From a virus, in the IMG/VR virus record IMGVR_UViG_3300029922_000042, positions 1 through 64,000 of that record: a DNA stretch of 64,000 bases; one strand, written 5' to 3'. The translations under genes were made by a program, and so were the position numbers. The notes beneath the pieces are model-generated. The model was not told where the DNA came from, searched no databases, and saw only the letters and a list, made by a program, of their open reading frames with translations. Below, piece after piece: positions 23,779 through 32,322 of the stretch. Each line of letters begins with the position of its first letter. Position 1 is the stretch's first letter.

Positions 23779-24141
23779 ATGGTAATATTTGAAGGAATGC
23801 CATACCCGTTAGATATGGTATATATTAAGTTGGCAGGTAAGACAGAAATTGTCAGTATTCCACTTTTTGAAGCAGTGGCAATTCTAAATAATGCTTCTTT
23901 TGATTATAACGGTAGTAAGGCAAAATCAATAGAAAAAGGAGTTGAAACTTATGTCTTTAAAGGTGATACTAGTAAGGAAAAGAACAAGGTATTCGTAGTG
24001 CCTAAAGAAAAGCTTAGAATAACGTTAGAAGCAGATATTTACGATAACAACAAAGCAGATAGAATAACAGATTTAGCTATACAACCAATGGATGAGTTGT
24101 TGGTTAATGAAGTAAAAAAATTAATTGAAATTCAACAATAA
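23779..24141 (+). CDS. Unknown 120-residue protein
   Basis: A soluble, mixed alpha/beta protein with no recognised motif. Positively charged blocks (DTSKEKNKVFVVPKEKLR) lie in the middle. It stands 3 bases after the DUF3150-like gene, inside the Ycf46/DUF1257 gene run, so a function connected with that run is likely. Confidence 0.55.
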   Translation: MVIFEGMPYPLDMVYIKLAGKTEIVSIPLFEAVAILNNASFDYNGSKAKSIEKGVETYVFKGDTSKEKNKVFVVPKEKLRITLEADIYDNNKADRITDLAIQPMDELLVNEVKKLIEIQQ

Positions 24142-24159
24142 ACAACACATAAATAACAT

Positions 24160-24552
24160 ATGTCACACACTGTAAAAATCAACACTCAATTCAAAACCGA
24201 ATTCATGACCTCTTTTCAAAGAGCGCTTACACATTTCGGTTGGAAGATTGAAAACGACAGCAAAATCAACACTTATCCTAGTGACCCGGCTAGAAATGAG
24301 GTTTATCCAATGGTGGCCAAAAACCCCAATAATGGATATGATATCGGAATGAAGTTGAACGAGACTACCGGAGAAATCGAACTGTACGGTGATTTCTATG
24401 ATGGTAGCATCTCCAAGACTTTGGGTAGTAACTGTGAAGCATTGAAGCAGGAGTATGGTTGCTGTGTCATTGAAGACAAACTAGCTTATGAAGGCTATGT
24501 TGCGACCCGGCATGTCCAGGAAAATGGCATTGTCGATATTTACGCTGAATAA
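24160..24552 (+). CDS. ycf35: DUF1257 / Ycf35-like protein
   Basis: A 130-residue protein that begins MSHTVKINTQFK and contains NGYDIGMKLN and GEIELYGDFYDG, matching the DUF1257 (Ycf35) plan of MSHF..I.T.., NGYDIGF and a following Tyr/Asp block. Ycf35 proteins are known mainly from cyanobacteria and plastids, and homologs also occur in other bacteria and phages. Biochemistry is unknown. In cellular genomes DUF1257 genes often lie near Ycf46-type ATPase and DUF2997 genes, and here all three are within 5 kb. The leader is A/C-rich (AAACAACACATAAATAACAT) and typical of well-expressed genes in this window. Confidence 0.7.
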   Translation: MSHTVKINTQFKTEFMTSFQRALTHFGWKIENDSKINTYPSDPARNEVYPMVAKNPNNGYDIGMKLNETTGEIELYGDFYDGSISKTLGSNCEALKQEYGCCVIEDKLAYEGYVATRHVQENGIVDIYAE

Positions 24553-24555
24553 GCT

Positions 24556-24936
24556 ATGGTGAATACTGCTACACAGAAGCAGGGGCAGCAAGGAGCATGG
24601 GGTAATACTCATGCTCCTTCCAAGCCTTTACACAAAAAATATGAAGTTGGCCTGTCTGATAAGTTAAAGAGCAGGGTTGCTAATTTAATTCTTAATTACT
24701 TCTTGTTTGAACAGCCACCAGCACAAAGTATTAAACTGGTTGACAATTCTTTGCGTCAATTAGATGAAGTTAATAATGTCTGGGCTGCTAGTGTACAAAC
24801 AATAGTATATTATAAGAAGATAGCTCCTAGAGTACATACTTCTAGAGTAAGATTCCGCATCCTGTGTGAAAAAGATATCACTAACATCGAAACATCAAAA
24901 ATTAACATCCACAAAAACCAAGTAATATTTATATGA
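24556..24936 (+). CDS. Unknown 126-residue protein
   Basis: The N-terminus is Gln/Gly-rich and probably disordered (ATQKQGQQGAWGNTHAPS). The rest is a small alpha/beta domain with conserved-looking aliphatic residues. Its stop overlaps the start of the DUF2997-like gene (ATGA), so the two are translationally coupled. Not recognised. Confidence 0.55.
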   Translation: MVNTATQKQGQQGAWGNTHAPSKPLHKKYEVGLSDKLKSRVANLILNYFLFEQPPAQSIKLVDNSLRQLDEVNNVWAASVQTIVYYKKIAPRVHTSRVRFRILCEKDITNIETSKINIHKNQVIFI

Positions 24937-25139
24937 ACAAACCAAAAATTCACTTCCAAATTGCCAAAGACGGTAACGTTACTGTCATGGACGTTAAGGG
25001 AGCAGGCACTAGTTGTCTGGAAACTACTTCAGGTATCGAAAAGGCGTTGGGTATTGTAGACGAGAAGTCTCGGGCTACTAATGCCAGTGCTTATGAAGAC
25101 CCTGAACAGATTAAACTCGAAAATACCATCACTGAATGA
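24933..25139 (+). CDS. DUF2997-like small protein
   Basis: A 68-residue protein with the DUF2997 pattern: a first strand IHFQIAKDGNVTVMDVKG, then GTSCLETTSGIEKALG, then a Thr-rich tail with a Tyr. The conserved Cys sits in the GxxC.xxTxxIExxLG segment. DUF2997 proteins are small companions of DUF1257/Ycf46 genes in cyanobacteria and elsewhere; the function is unknown. It overlaps its neighbours on both sides by 4 bases. Confidence 0.7.
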   Translation: MNKPKIHFQIAKDGNVTVMDVKGAGTSCLETTSGIEKALGIVDEKSRATNASAYEDPEQIKLENTITE

Positions 25140-25363
25140 AAATTCGTGTAGGTACTGACGGTGTTATTTCTGCTGTCTATTCTGATAAGTTAATGAACAT
25201 GAATCTGGGTAAATTGAAAGTTACCAGAGCTAGTAATGTTGAGTTTAATGAAACTAGTCAGGAATGGGAAGCTAGAACACCTGAAAATGAGTTGATTGCT
25301 CATGGACCTAACCGGGATGCAGTGATTAAAGAAGAAGTTAGAGTCATTGAATCTAGGTTGTAA
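25136..25363 (+). CDS. Unknown 75-residue protein
   Basis: A small beta-rich domain with the pattern VTRASNVEFN...W and a helical end (DAVIKEEVRVIESRL). I have a sense of similar short proteins in other phages but no function for them. It is the last gene of the Ycf46/DUF1257/DUF2997 run and is followed by a strong hairpin. Confidence 0.55.
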   Translation: MKIRVGTDGVISAVYSDKLMNMNLGKLKVTRASNVEFNETSQEWEARTPENELIAHGPNRDAVIKEEVRVIESRL

Positions 25364-25369
25364 GTAGTA

Positions 25370-25404
25370 GAGGGAGGTAGGCATTTATTTTGTCTACCTC
25401 CCTC
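25370..25404 (+). terminator. Strong hairpin upstream of the first Cys-repeat gene
   Basis: GAGGGAGGTAG (25370-25380) pairs perfectly with CTACCTCCCTC (25394-25404), followed by AATTTATATT. It probably terminates the upstream run, yet the next ATG is only 13 bases downstream. Confidence 0.6.
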
Positions 25405-25417
25405 AATTTATATTCTT

Positions 25418-25864
25418 ATGAAAATAACTAAAAGAGGTAATAGATGGTATGACGAAAATAATAATAGTTGGATAACTGAAGAATCAGCTACTCTATACTC
25501 ACCTACCCTAACTAATTGTATATGGTGTAGAGATTGTAGTGATTGTATTAATTGTAGTTATTGTAGTCATTGTATTAGTTGTATTAGTTGTAGTGATTGT
25601 AGTTATTGTAGTGGTTGTAGTAATTGTAGTAGTTGTAATAATTGTAGTCGCTGTATTAATTGTAGTAGTTGTAGTTATTGTGTTGATTGTAATGATTGTA
25701 GAGATTGTATTAGTTGTAGGTATTGTAGAGATTGTAGTTACTGTGAATCAATTTATGATCTGAGTAATAAGATAAGTTTTGCAGCCCAATTTAAGGATAG
25801 ACAAGAACCAACTATTAGGGTGGAAATAGATATTAATGATAGAAAACTGGAACCAGATTTGTAG
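25418..25864 (+). CDS. Cys-every-third-residue repeat protein 1, with C-terminal tag
   Basis: This 148-residue protein has three parts. An N-terminal module (ITKRGNRWYDENNNSW, then TEESATLYSPTLTNC) is shared with four paralogs. A ladder of about 26 tripeptides xxC follows (SDC, INC, SYC and similar; residues ~35-112), all Cys encoded by TGT. The C-terminal segment ends in DRKLEPDL. The ladder residues other than Cys are mostly Ser, Asn, Asp, Tyr and Ile. This suggests a very regular solenoid with stacked thiols, able to bind metal or cross-link, but that is inference. It precedes SbcD. No characterised family is known to me. Confidence 0.75.
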   Translation: MKITKRGNRWYDENNNSWITEESATLYSPTLTNCIWCRDCSDCINCSYCSHCISCISCSDCSYCSGCSNCSSCNNCSRCINCSSCSYCVDCNDCRDCISCRYCRDCSYCESIYDLSNKISFAAQFKDRQEPTIRVEIDINDRKLEPDL

Positions 25865-25879
25865 TATAGTTCTTTATTT

Positions 25880-27013
25880 ATGAGTGAAAAAATAGTATTT
25901 AATTTAAACAAACCCAGCCCAACTTTTATAGCTAGTGCAGATATTCATTTAGGTAAGAAATTGTATAATTTCCCTGAACTTGAAGAAGATTTACGAGATA
26001 ATTTTGTGAGACTAGTAGAATTAGCTATTGAAAAAGATGTACGGTATTTAATTATTGCTGGTGATCTATTTGAGGATAATAATTATACCAAACCACATAC
26101 TATAGCCTTCATAGCTAAATTAGTGGCAAAATTAGCCTTACATGACATTAAACTGATAGGAATTGCAGGAGATCATGATAAGCCCTTAAAAGGTGAAGCC
26201 TGGATAAGAATTAGTGATATTCTACCAGTTACTATAGAACCATCTTTTACTGGATTGGACTATTTTGATTACTCTTATGTAACTGTCGATGAATTAGTTA
26301 CAGCTCTTACAGGAGATAAAAATCCTGAAAATATTAAGTGGATTTTCCTACATTGTCAATTTCCACAGTTATTCAAGATGGCAGAACCCAAGAAACTAAT
26401 AGATTTCAATAAACTTGAGTTATTTAAGAATTTCCCTAATTTACAAGGTATAATAGCTGGAGACATTCATTCCGGTCCTGAAACCAAGGCTTATGGTGTT
26501 AATAGAGAGGCTTATGTAGGTTATACTGGTAGTTTGGGTATAACGGATATAGCTGAGTCTAGAACTGTAAAGTCAGTGTTATATTGTGATGGAAAGAATC
26601 TAATTAGACTTCCATTCCAGCAAAGAAGAGCCTGGAAAGAAATTAATTTTCAAGGAGAGGCAGCTGTAAATTTTGATGTTTCAGCTGAGTTAGAATGGAT
26701 AAATAAAGAAAAATTTAAACCAGTTTTGAAAATAAACTGGGACAATAATAGTGACCCTTATATAAATAAATTAACAGCCTTATATGAAGCGGCATTGGTT
26801 AAATTACAACAACATCCAATTGGTTCGTTAACAAATGATGAATGTGAAGAAGTACTGACTAGTCGATCAGATATTACTACTGACGTTAAAATTGAAAAAG
26901 CTCTACATTCTTGCTGTGATGGGGATGAGGATTTATATACCTTATCTTTATCTTTGTTAAATAATGATGTCAAAGACACATTAGACCAATTTAAAGCCAA
27001 ATATGAATTATGA
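25880..27013 (+). CDS. sbcD: SbcD/Mre11-like nuclease subunit (T4 gp47 type)
   Basis: A 377-residue protein with the calcineurin-type metallophosphoesterase motifs of Mre11/SbcD: SADIHLGKK (Asp21, His23), IIAGDLFEDN, GIAGDHDKP (in place of GNHD), FLHCQFP, and GIIAGDIHSG followed by YTGSLG. With the SbcC-like ATPase at 28080 it would form the complex that processes DNA ends for recombination and repair. The replacement of GNHD by GDHD in the third motif is noteworthy. Its stop overlaps the next start (ATGA). Confidence 0.85.
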   Translation: MSEKIVFNLNKPSPTFIASADIHLGKKLYNFPELEEDLRDNFVRLVELAIEKDVRYLIIAGDLFEDNNYTKPHTIAFIAKLVAKLALHDIKLIGIAGDHDKPLKGEAWIRISDILPVTIEPSFTGLDYFDYSYVTVDELVTALTGDKNPENIKWIFLHCQFPQLFKMAEPKKLIDFNKLELFKNFPNLQGIIAGDIHSGPETKAYGVNREAYVGYTGSLGITDIAESRTVKSVLYCDGKNLIRLPFQQRRAWKEINFQGEAAVNFDVSAELEWINKEKFKPVLKINWDNNSDPYINKLTALYEAALVKLQQHPIGSLTNDECEEVLTSRSDITTDVKIEKALHSCCDGDEDLYTLSLSLLNNDVKDTLDQFKAKYEL

Positions 27014-27510
27014 GCAGGCCGGGTTATTGGAAAACAAAAGATGCTGGTGAAATACCTTATAGTATAATGGAAAATAGCCACGTTAAACATGCATTACGGT
27101 ACTTACGCAAGACTATATTAGCTACAGATACTAAGCCGAATTATAGAGTATATTGTGAAGGTAAGTTAATAGAGTTAGGAGAAGAAGCACAAAGAAGAGG
27201 TATAATTACTTCAGAAGATATAACTACTGATGCATTAATGGCTCAGATAGAGGTGTGGCAAACTGAATGGGATAGTAGACGAACTGTGATGCCAGTTATA
27301 CAAAGTTCAATTCATACTCCATCTAATATTGATTTAAGTAATATATTTAATACAATACCAACTCCTATTAGTATATATAAACCACGCATTTCAGTTATTA
27401 TAGATGTGGATAAAGAGTTAAGTAGAGTGACTGGTTTAAGAATATACAACCCTAATAAAGAATATGATGAGGGAATGTTCATTAATAGGAGATTGGATAT
27501 GGAACTATGA
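27010..27510 (+). CDS. Unknown 166-residue protein with C-terminal tag
   Basis: A soluble protein with a helical, basic N-terminal half and a beta-like C-terminal half (ISVIIDVDKELSRVTGLRIY). It ends in NRRLDMEL, which fits the octapeptide shared by eleven proteins. It overlaps both neighbours by 4 bases and so lies in one translational chain from SbcD to the Cys-repeat gene. I do not recognise the family. Confidence 0.55.
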   Translation: MSRPGYWKTKDAGEIPYSIMENSHVKHALRYLRKTILATDTKPNYRVYCEGKLIELGEEAQRRGIITSEDITTDALMAQIEVWQTEWDSRRTVMPVIQSSIHTPSNIDLSNIFNTIPTPISIYKPRISVIIDVDKELSRVTGLRIYNPNKEYDEGMFINRRLDMEL

Positions 27511-27677
27511 ACACAGATGATTATGATTTAATAGAACGGATTATTGTAGTAGGTGATCGACTAGTTAATTATATTGATTATCCTCCAGATAAATATGAAG
27601 CTAAAGCATTGGAAGATTGGAAAGAAGCTACTAGAATATTTAGATCAATTATAGAAGAAAATAAAAGAAATCTATGA
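27507..27677 (+). CDS. Small 56-residue acidic protein
   Basis: A short ORF (MNTDDYDLIERIIVVGDRL...) starting in the ATGA overlap with the upstream gene and ending in an ATGA overlap with the Cys-repeat gene downstream. It is helical and charged. The double overlap is strong evidence that it is translated. Function unknown. Confidence 0.6.
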   Translation: MNTDDYDLIERIIVVGDRLVNYIDYPPDKYEAKALEDWKEATRIFRSIIEENKRNL

Positions 27678-28069
27678 CAATAACAAAAAGAGATAATAGA
27701 TGGTATGATGAAAACAATAATAGTTGGAATACTGAAGAAGCAGCTACTATCTATTCACCTACTCTAACTAATTGTAGTAATTGTAGTGATTGTATAGGTT
27801 GTAGTGATTGTACTGATTGTAGTTATTGTAGAGATTGTAGCTATTGTAATAATTGTAGTGATTGTAGTAGTTGTAGAGATTGTATTTATTGTAGTAGTTG
27901 TATTAATTGTAGTAGTTGTAGAGATTGTAGTAATTGTAGAAGTTGTATTGATTGTAGTAGTTGTAGTAGTTGTAGTTATCATGGTGATTGGATTGATGAT
28001 AAGAAATATATACCAGAAGTTAGACCGTTTATAGATTGTAGAGATAGACTATTAGACCCTTATTTATGA
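27674..28069 (+). CDS. Cys-every-third-residue repeat protein 2, with C-terminal tag
   Basis: A 131-residue paralog of the protein at 25418. It has the same N-terminal module (ITKRDNRWYDENNNSW, TEEAATIYSPTLTNC), a ladder of about 23 xxC tripeptides and a tail RPFIDCRDRLLDPYL. The tail is identical to that of the paralog at 61821. It is translationally coupled to the small gene upstream and lies between the two subunits of the SbcCD-like complex, which hints at a role near DNA ends or in the same complex. No known family. Confidence 0.75.
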   Translation: MTITKRDNRWYDENNNSWNTEEAATIYSPTLTNCSNCSDCIGCSDCTDCSYCRDCSYCNNCSDCSSCRDCIYCSSCINCSSCRDCSNCRSCIDCSSCSSCSYHGDWIDDKKYIPEVRPFIDCRDRLLDPYL

Positions 28070-28079
28070 ATATACAATA

Positions 28080-30140
28080 ATGCAATTATTAGAATTAACA
28101 TTACATAATTATAAGCTGCATAGAAACAAAACTTTAGCTTTTGAATCTGGTGTAGTAGGAATAGTGGGAGGTAATGCTAGTGGTAAATCTAGTATTATAA
28201 GTGCCATTTGTTTCTTATTTACTGGGGAAATTGATACACCAAAGAAATCAGATTGTATTACATTAGGAGAAACTGAAGGTTGGGTTAAGGGTAAGTTCTT
28301 ATTAAATGGAAAGGAAGGTACACTAGAAAGACATTTAACCGGCTCTAAAGTTATATTAACTTATGATGATGTTGTTTATAATAAGACTACTGAAGTTAAT
28401 CAGCTTTGGAATGACTTGTTACAAATAGACAGCACTATCTTTAATAATGTTATAGTAGCTAAACAAGGTGAAATTCAAAGTTTATTCAGTGATGAAACCG
28501 TGGTCAGAGAAAAAATATTTCAAAAAATATTCATGGTTCCTAATACTGATAAAATAAGAAACACAGTTTGGGATAACTATATAAAAGTATGCCCACCAGA
28601 GAAATTAGAGGAAGACGTTCAGTTACTTATTGTAGATCAGACTAACGTAGCTATCGAACGTAATAAAGCATTGGCCAAAATAGAAGAATATACTATTGAA
28701 TTAGTAGATGAACATACTTTAAAGTGTTTCCAGGATAGGATTAATTTTCTTGAAAAGTGTATTACAGACCTGGATAAAAGGCCGGAATTAGAAAATCAGA
28801 AAAACTTATATGAAGTAGAAGTAAGTCAATTACATCAAATTATTATCGATCTTCAAGGTAGTTTAGAAAATTACCAGTCTAGCCTGGAATTACTCAATAA
28901 ACTTAATGAATTTGTTGAAACTAGATCAGTATTTAACAGGAGTCAATCTATAATATCTGAACTGGATGCTATAACTAAAAATATAGATTTAAATTTGTTG
29001 GCAGAGAAAAGGAGTGAGCTTATAGTTGCTGAAGATAGGAAAACTAGTAATTATGATTATCTACTCGAATGTAATGCTGATTTAAAAGAAGTTTTGAAAC
29101 AGAAAAACAGTTTATTACAATTAAAGGGTCATGCTAATTGTCCTACTTGTTATCAAGCATTATCGGATGTTCAACCTTTGTTAATTAATCTACAAGTTAC
29201 TGAAGATGAATTGACTAGAAAAATTAATAAAGCTAATACAAGTTATCAAGTAGATTTAAAAGATGTTCAAAGATTGAATATTGAATTGTCTAAATATGAT
29301 TCTTTGTTATCTAGAAAAGGTTATCTAGAACAAGAGCTGGCCAGGACTAAAAAAGTTACTTATTCTGTACAAGAACATACTAATACTCAAACTTTATTAG
29401 ATGGTAGGCATGATATAGAAGGTGAATTGACCAAAGCTAATAATAGGTTAATCGAACTTGATGCTGAAATAAGAGTAATTAATGAAAAGTTAAACAATCT
29501 GGCTATTTATGATGGAGAGAAATCAATAGAAGAGGAATTAGCTATATTACAACAAGTTATAGAGAATAATAATACTACTAAAGATAATATAGCTAATCTA
29601 CAGTTAATTAGTGGTAAATTAGAACATGAGCTGACTTTGTTAGAATCTAGAATAGTTCTTAGCCAGAATAATCATACTTATAATATTAGGAGGAAAACCT
29701 ACTTAGATAAGTTGAATGCTGTTTATGATATGTTTGCAGTTCATAAGTTTCCAAGAAAACTGATTGAAACTTATATGGATAATGTACAAAGCTATATCTC
29801 TAACTATCTGGATTACTTTGATCTACCTTATACTATAGTAGTAAAAGACGGGTTTAGGATTAGGCTATGTGATAGTGCTAAGAGAGTACTACCCACTGTT
29901 TCAGGTGGACAAGAGGTAATGATTGGGTTAAGTTTGAGACTGGCTTTGCATCGAATGTTTGCCAAAGCGTTCCCTATTCTAATAATAGATGAAGGAACAA
30001 ATCATTTGAGTGAAGTGAATAGGCAAAATTATTTTAATTTGATTAATGAACTTAGAAAACAAAAGGTTATCAATCAAATTATAGTAATAGATCATGATGT
30101 TGGTTTGAGCACAGTAGTTGACCAATTAATGGAATTATGA
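28080..30140 (+). CDS. sbcC: SbcC/Rad50-like ATPase (T4 gp46 type)
   Basis: A 686-residue SMC-type ATPase. Walker A is GGNASGKSS (30-38), followed by a long coiled coil with a zinc hook CPTC in the middle. The C-terminal half has the ABC signature VSGGQEV, Walker B ILIIDEGTNHL and a D-loop. Its partner is the SbcD-like nuclease at 25880. Together they would open and trim DNA ends in phage recombination. The protein is shorter than bacterial SbcC (about 1000 residues) but normal for phage versions. Confidence 0.9.
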   Translation: MQLLELTLHNYKLHRNKTLAFESGVVGIVGGNASGKSSIISAICFLFTGEIDTPKKSDCITLGETEGWVKGKFLLNGKEGTLERHLTGSKVILTYDDVVYNKTTEVNQLWNDLLQIDSTIFNNVIVAKQGEIQSLFSDETVVREKIFQKIFMVPNTDKIRNTVWDNYIKVCPPEKLEEDVQLLIVDQTNVAIERNKALAKIEEYTIELVDEHTLKCFQDRINFLEKCITDLDKRPELENQKNLYEVEVSQLHQIIIDLQGSLENYQSSLELLNKLNEFVETRSVFNRSQSIISELDAITKNIDLNLLAEKRSELIVAEDRKTSNYDYLLECNADLKEVLKQKNSLLQLKGHANCPTCYQALSDVQPLLINLQVTEDELTRKINKANTSYQVDLKDVQRLNIELSKYDSLLSRKGYLEQELARTKKVTYSVQEHTNTQTLLDGRHDIEGELTKANNRLIELDAEIRVINEKLNNLAIYDGEKSIEEELAILQQVIENNNTTKDNIANLQLISGKLEHELTLLESRIVLSQNNHTYNIRRKTYLDKLNAVYDMFAVHKFPRKLIETYMDNVQSYISNYLDYFDLPYTIVVKDGFRIRLCDSAKRVLPTVSGGQEVMIGLSLRLALHRMFAKAFPILIIDEGTNHLSEVNRQNYFNLINELRKQKVINQIIVIDHDVGLSTVVDQLMEL

Positions 30141-30156
30141 ATAAAGTGAAAGAATT

Positions 30157-30507
30157 ATGAAGAAACCAAAACCAATAACTGTAAGTCAGTTAGATTGGAG
30201 TGAGTGTATAGAATATTTGGAGAAGAAGTATGATTTTGAATCCCGTAATTATGCCAAGTCTAGTTATAGTACGTTCAATACAAAACCTTATCTAGATTTC
30301 TGGCATTATATATGTGATTCTCAAAATCCTTCTAATGGAGGTACTATTTATTTTGATAAAGATAGTTTGGATATATGTAAGTTTAATCATGAAGACAAAG
30401 ACTTGCCTAAAGAGTTTAGAGGCTGGCGAGAGAAGATAATTGGGTATATCCTCAACGAATTCGGGGAAGGGAAAAACAAACAATGTGAATTCAAAACTGA
30501 ATGGTAA
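30157..30507 (+). CDS. Unknown 116-residue protein
   Basis: A soluble protein rich in Tyr, Trp, Asp and Lys, with a motif-like SSYSTFNTKPYLDFWHY. It lies between the SbcC-like ATPase and the helicase, so a DNA-transaction role is possible. No family recognised. Confidence 0.5.
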   Translation: MKKPKPITVSQLDWSECIEYLEKKYDFESRNYAKSSYSTFNTKPYLDFWHYICDSQNPSNGGTIYFDKDSLDICKFNHEDKDLPKEFRGWREKIIGYILNEFGEGKNKQCEFKTEW

Positions 30508-30514
30508 ATTAATT

Positions 30515-30742
30515 ATGAAAATAACAACTAATATATATGGCGTTTTCTTTAAAGGAAACAATGGTAAATGGTCTAAGAACCCGGTTTACGAAGAACTAGT
30601 AAATGACAGGGAAATTGCTTCTAGTAGTGGGCTTGAAGAAACAGCCTCACCTAGAAAGCATAGAATAGCTTATAATAAAGCCTCAGCTAGAAATCTACAT
30701 AAGAAAACCAAGCTTATGCGGATGGTTTGGGAAGAAGTTTGA
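30515..30742 (+). CDS. Unknown 75-residue basic protein
   Basis: The start is placed at ATG 30515 (MKITTNIYG) after the stop of the previous gene; a longer in-frame ORF begins inside that gene but is unlikely. The protein is strongly basic in its C-terminal half (SPRKHRIAYNKASARNLHKK), suggesting nucleic-acid binding. Function unknown. Confidence 0.5.
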   Translation: MKITTNIYGVFFKGNNGKWSKNPVYEELVNDREIASSSGLEETASPRKHRIAYNKASARNLHKKTKLMRMVWEEV

Positions 30743-30746
30743 TTAT

Positions 30747-30863
30747 ATGTTTTTATCTGGAATAATTGTAGGATTCCTGGTTAGACATATTCTATGGTAT
30801 TCTGATAAGAGAAAAACGTTAGTCAATCTGTTTAAACATAATAAAGATAAAGATGAACATTAA
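30747..30863 (+). CDS. Small 38-residue membrane-type protein
   Basis: A short ORF (MFLSGIIVGFLVRHILWY...) with a hydrophobic N-terminal segment that could enter the membrane, and a basic tail. It starts 4 bases after the previous stop and overlaps the helicase start by 11 bases. The overlap supports translation, but the ORF is short. Confidence 0.4.
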   Translation: MFLSGIIVGFLVRHILWYSDKRKTLVNLFKHNKDKDEH

Positions 30864-32319
30864 TATAACTAGAGTTGATGGAGCTATTTTAATAGACCCA
30901 GCACCTAGTTATATAACATCTTATCTACAATATTCACACAGGAGCTTTGGTTTACAAGGCTATAAGAGAGTTAACAAATTCGAAAAGAAAGAATTGTACA
31001 CCGCAGCTCCTGAAAGTGGTATTATCTCCTTTGCTGGGTTTTTTGACAAAGTTTCTAAGTTAATTGAATCAGAGAATGATACTCTGGTAGTAGATGATTG
31101 TAGAACATTTGTTAAAGAACCCAACTTAGCAGCAGTAAGAGATATTAACTGGGATGGTATAGACAGTACTGGCTTAAGAGACTATCAGATTCCTTTGTTA
31201 GTTGAGTTTTTGTATAAAGCTTGGGCAGGTAACGGTATTTGTTGTGCAGCTGGTGGTGCTGGTAAAACTATATTAATGGCTTGTACTTATGCTGCTTTTC
31301 AAGAAATAGGTCCAACTATTATAGCTATGCCGTTAAAAACTATATTTGATACAACTTATCTTAAATTTACTAAGCTATTTCCTAACAAGCATATAGGTAG
31401 AGTAGGTGGTGGTTTTAATGATATTTCAAATGATATTACTATAACTACATATAAATCATTAAAAAATGCTTCATTAGAGAAGTGTAAGTTATTGATAATG
31501 GATGAGATACAGAGTACTACTGGTGAGACAACGGTATCTACATTAAGTAGTATTACCCCAGTCAGAATGTTAGGGTTTACAGCTACAGATAAAAACTTGT
31601 TTAATGGCGCTGATAAACTGTTAAAAGGTTTATTTGGTGAAAGATTAATATATTTCCCTTACGCTGATGCTGAAGCTGCCGGTGCTGTAGTTCCTTGTAA
31701 TGTATATATGGTTAGAGTTCCAGATTCTGCTAGATTTAGTGGAGATAGTATGGATGCTAAGCTGATTAGAGGTATAAAAAAGAATGAGGTTAGGAATAAG
31801 TTGATAGGTGAAATTTGTAGTTCCATTCCTAACAATTGGCAGAGTTTGACGTTTGTAGATCATATTGCTGACCATCTAATTCCATTATACAATTTCATGC
31901 CTTCTGGTACTAATTATGTACATAGGGGTCAGGGTAAGGAATTTGGAGCCTTTTCTTTAAATGTAAAGACTCAAGATAAAAATTTGAATGACTTTAGAGA
32001 AGGAAAATATCAACACCTAATTGCGACAGATGCTTTGAAAGCTGGTTGTGATTTGCCTGAAATTAGAGTAGTAATTCAAGCTAGTGGTGGAACTAGTGAA
32101 GTAGAAATATTACAGGAAGCTTATAGAGGGGCAAGAACAGCTCCAGATAAAGAAGGTTTTTTCTTAATAGACTTTCTAGATAACCACAATGAAACGCTTG
32201 AAAATATGGCCATGAAAAGAATGGCTATCTATGAAAAACAAGGTTGGAAAGTTAAGATAGTAAATACTCCTAAAGAAATAGATTGGAGTTGGAATAAAGA
32301 AGAATTAAAAGAATTATGA
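30853..32319 (+). CDS. SF2 DNA helicase (UvsW-like)
   Basis: A 488-residue helicase. An N-terminal region precedes GLRDYQIPLL (Q-motif-like), then Walker A AAGGAGKTI, ITTYKSL, DEIQ (motif II, in place of DEAD/DEAH), GFTATD (motif III), and a C-terminal part with LIATDALKAGCDLP and EAYRGARTAPDK (motifs V and VI). Phage UvsW-like enzymes unwind and branch-migrate recombination intermediates and resolve R-loops. The gene context (SbcCD upstream, primase and DnaB downstream) fits replication and recombination. Confidence 0.8.
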   Translation: MNINITRVDGAILIDPAPSYITSYLQYSHRSFGLQGYKRVNKFEKKELYTAAPESGIISFAGFFDKVSKLIESENDTLVVDDCRTFVKEPNLAAVRDINWDGIDSTGLRDYQIPLLVEFLYKAWAGNGICCAAGGAGKTILMACTYAAFQEIGPTIIAMPLKTIFDTTYLKFTKLFPNKHIGRVGGGFNDISNDITITTYKSLKNASLEKCKLLIMDEIQSTTGETTVSTLSSITPVRMLGFTATDKNLFNGADKLLKGLFGERLIYFPYADAEAAGAVVPCNVYMVRVPDSARFSGDSMDAKLIRGIKKNEVRNKLIGEICSSIPNNWQSLTFVDHIADHLIPLYNFMPSGTNYVHRGQGKEFGAFSLNVKTQDKNLNDFREGKYQHLIATDALKAGCDLPEIRVVIQASGGTSEVEILQEAYRGARTAPDKEGFFLIDFLDNHNETLENMAMKRMAIYEKQGWKVKIVNTPKEIDWSWNKEELKEL

Positions 32320-32322
32320 TAA

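Noticed and set aside
25510-25745. Short-period TGTAGT-type tandem repeats that could be read as a repeat array or CRISPR-like locus (also at 27770, 55060, 58715 and 61915)
   Set aside because: The period is three codons, the frame is open throughout, Cys is always in register and head and tail modules are conserved, so these are coding ladders, not arrays with spacers.
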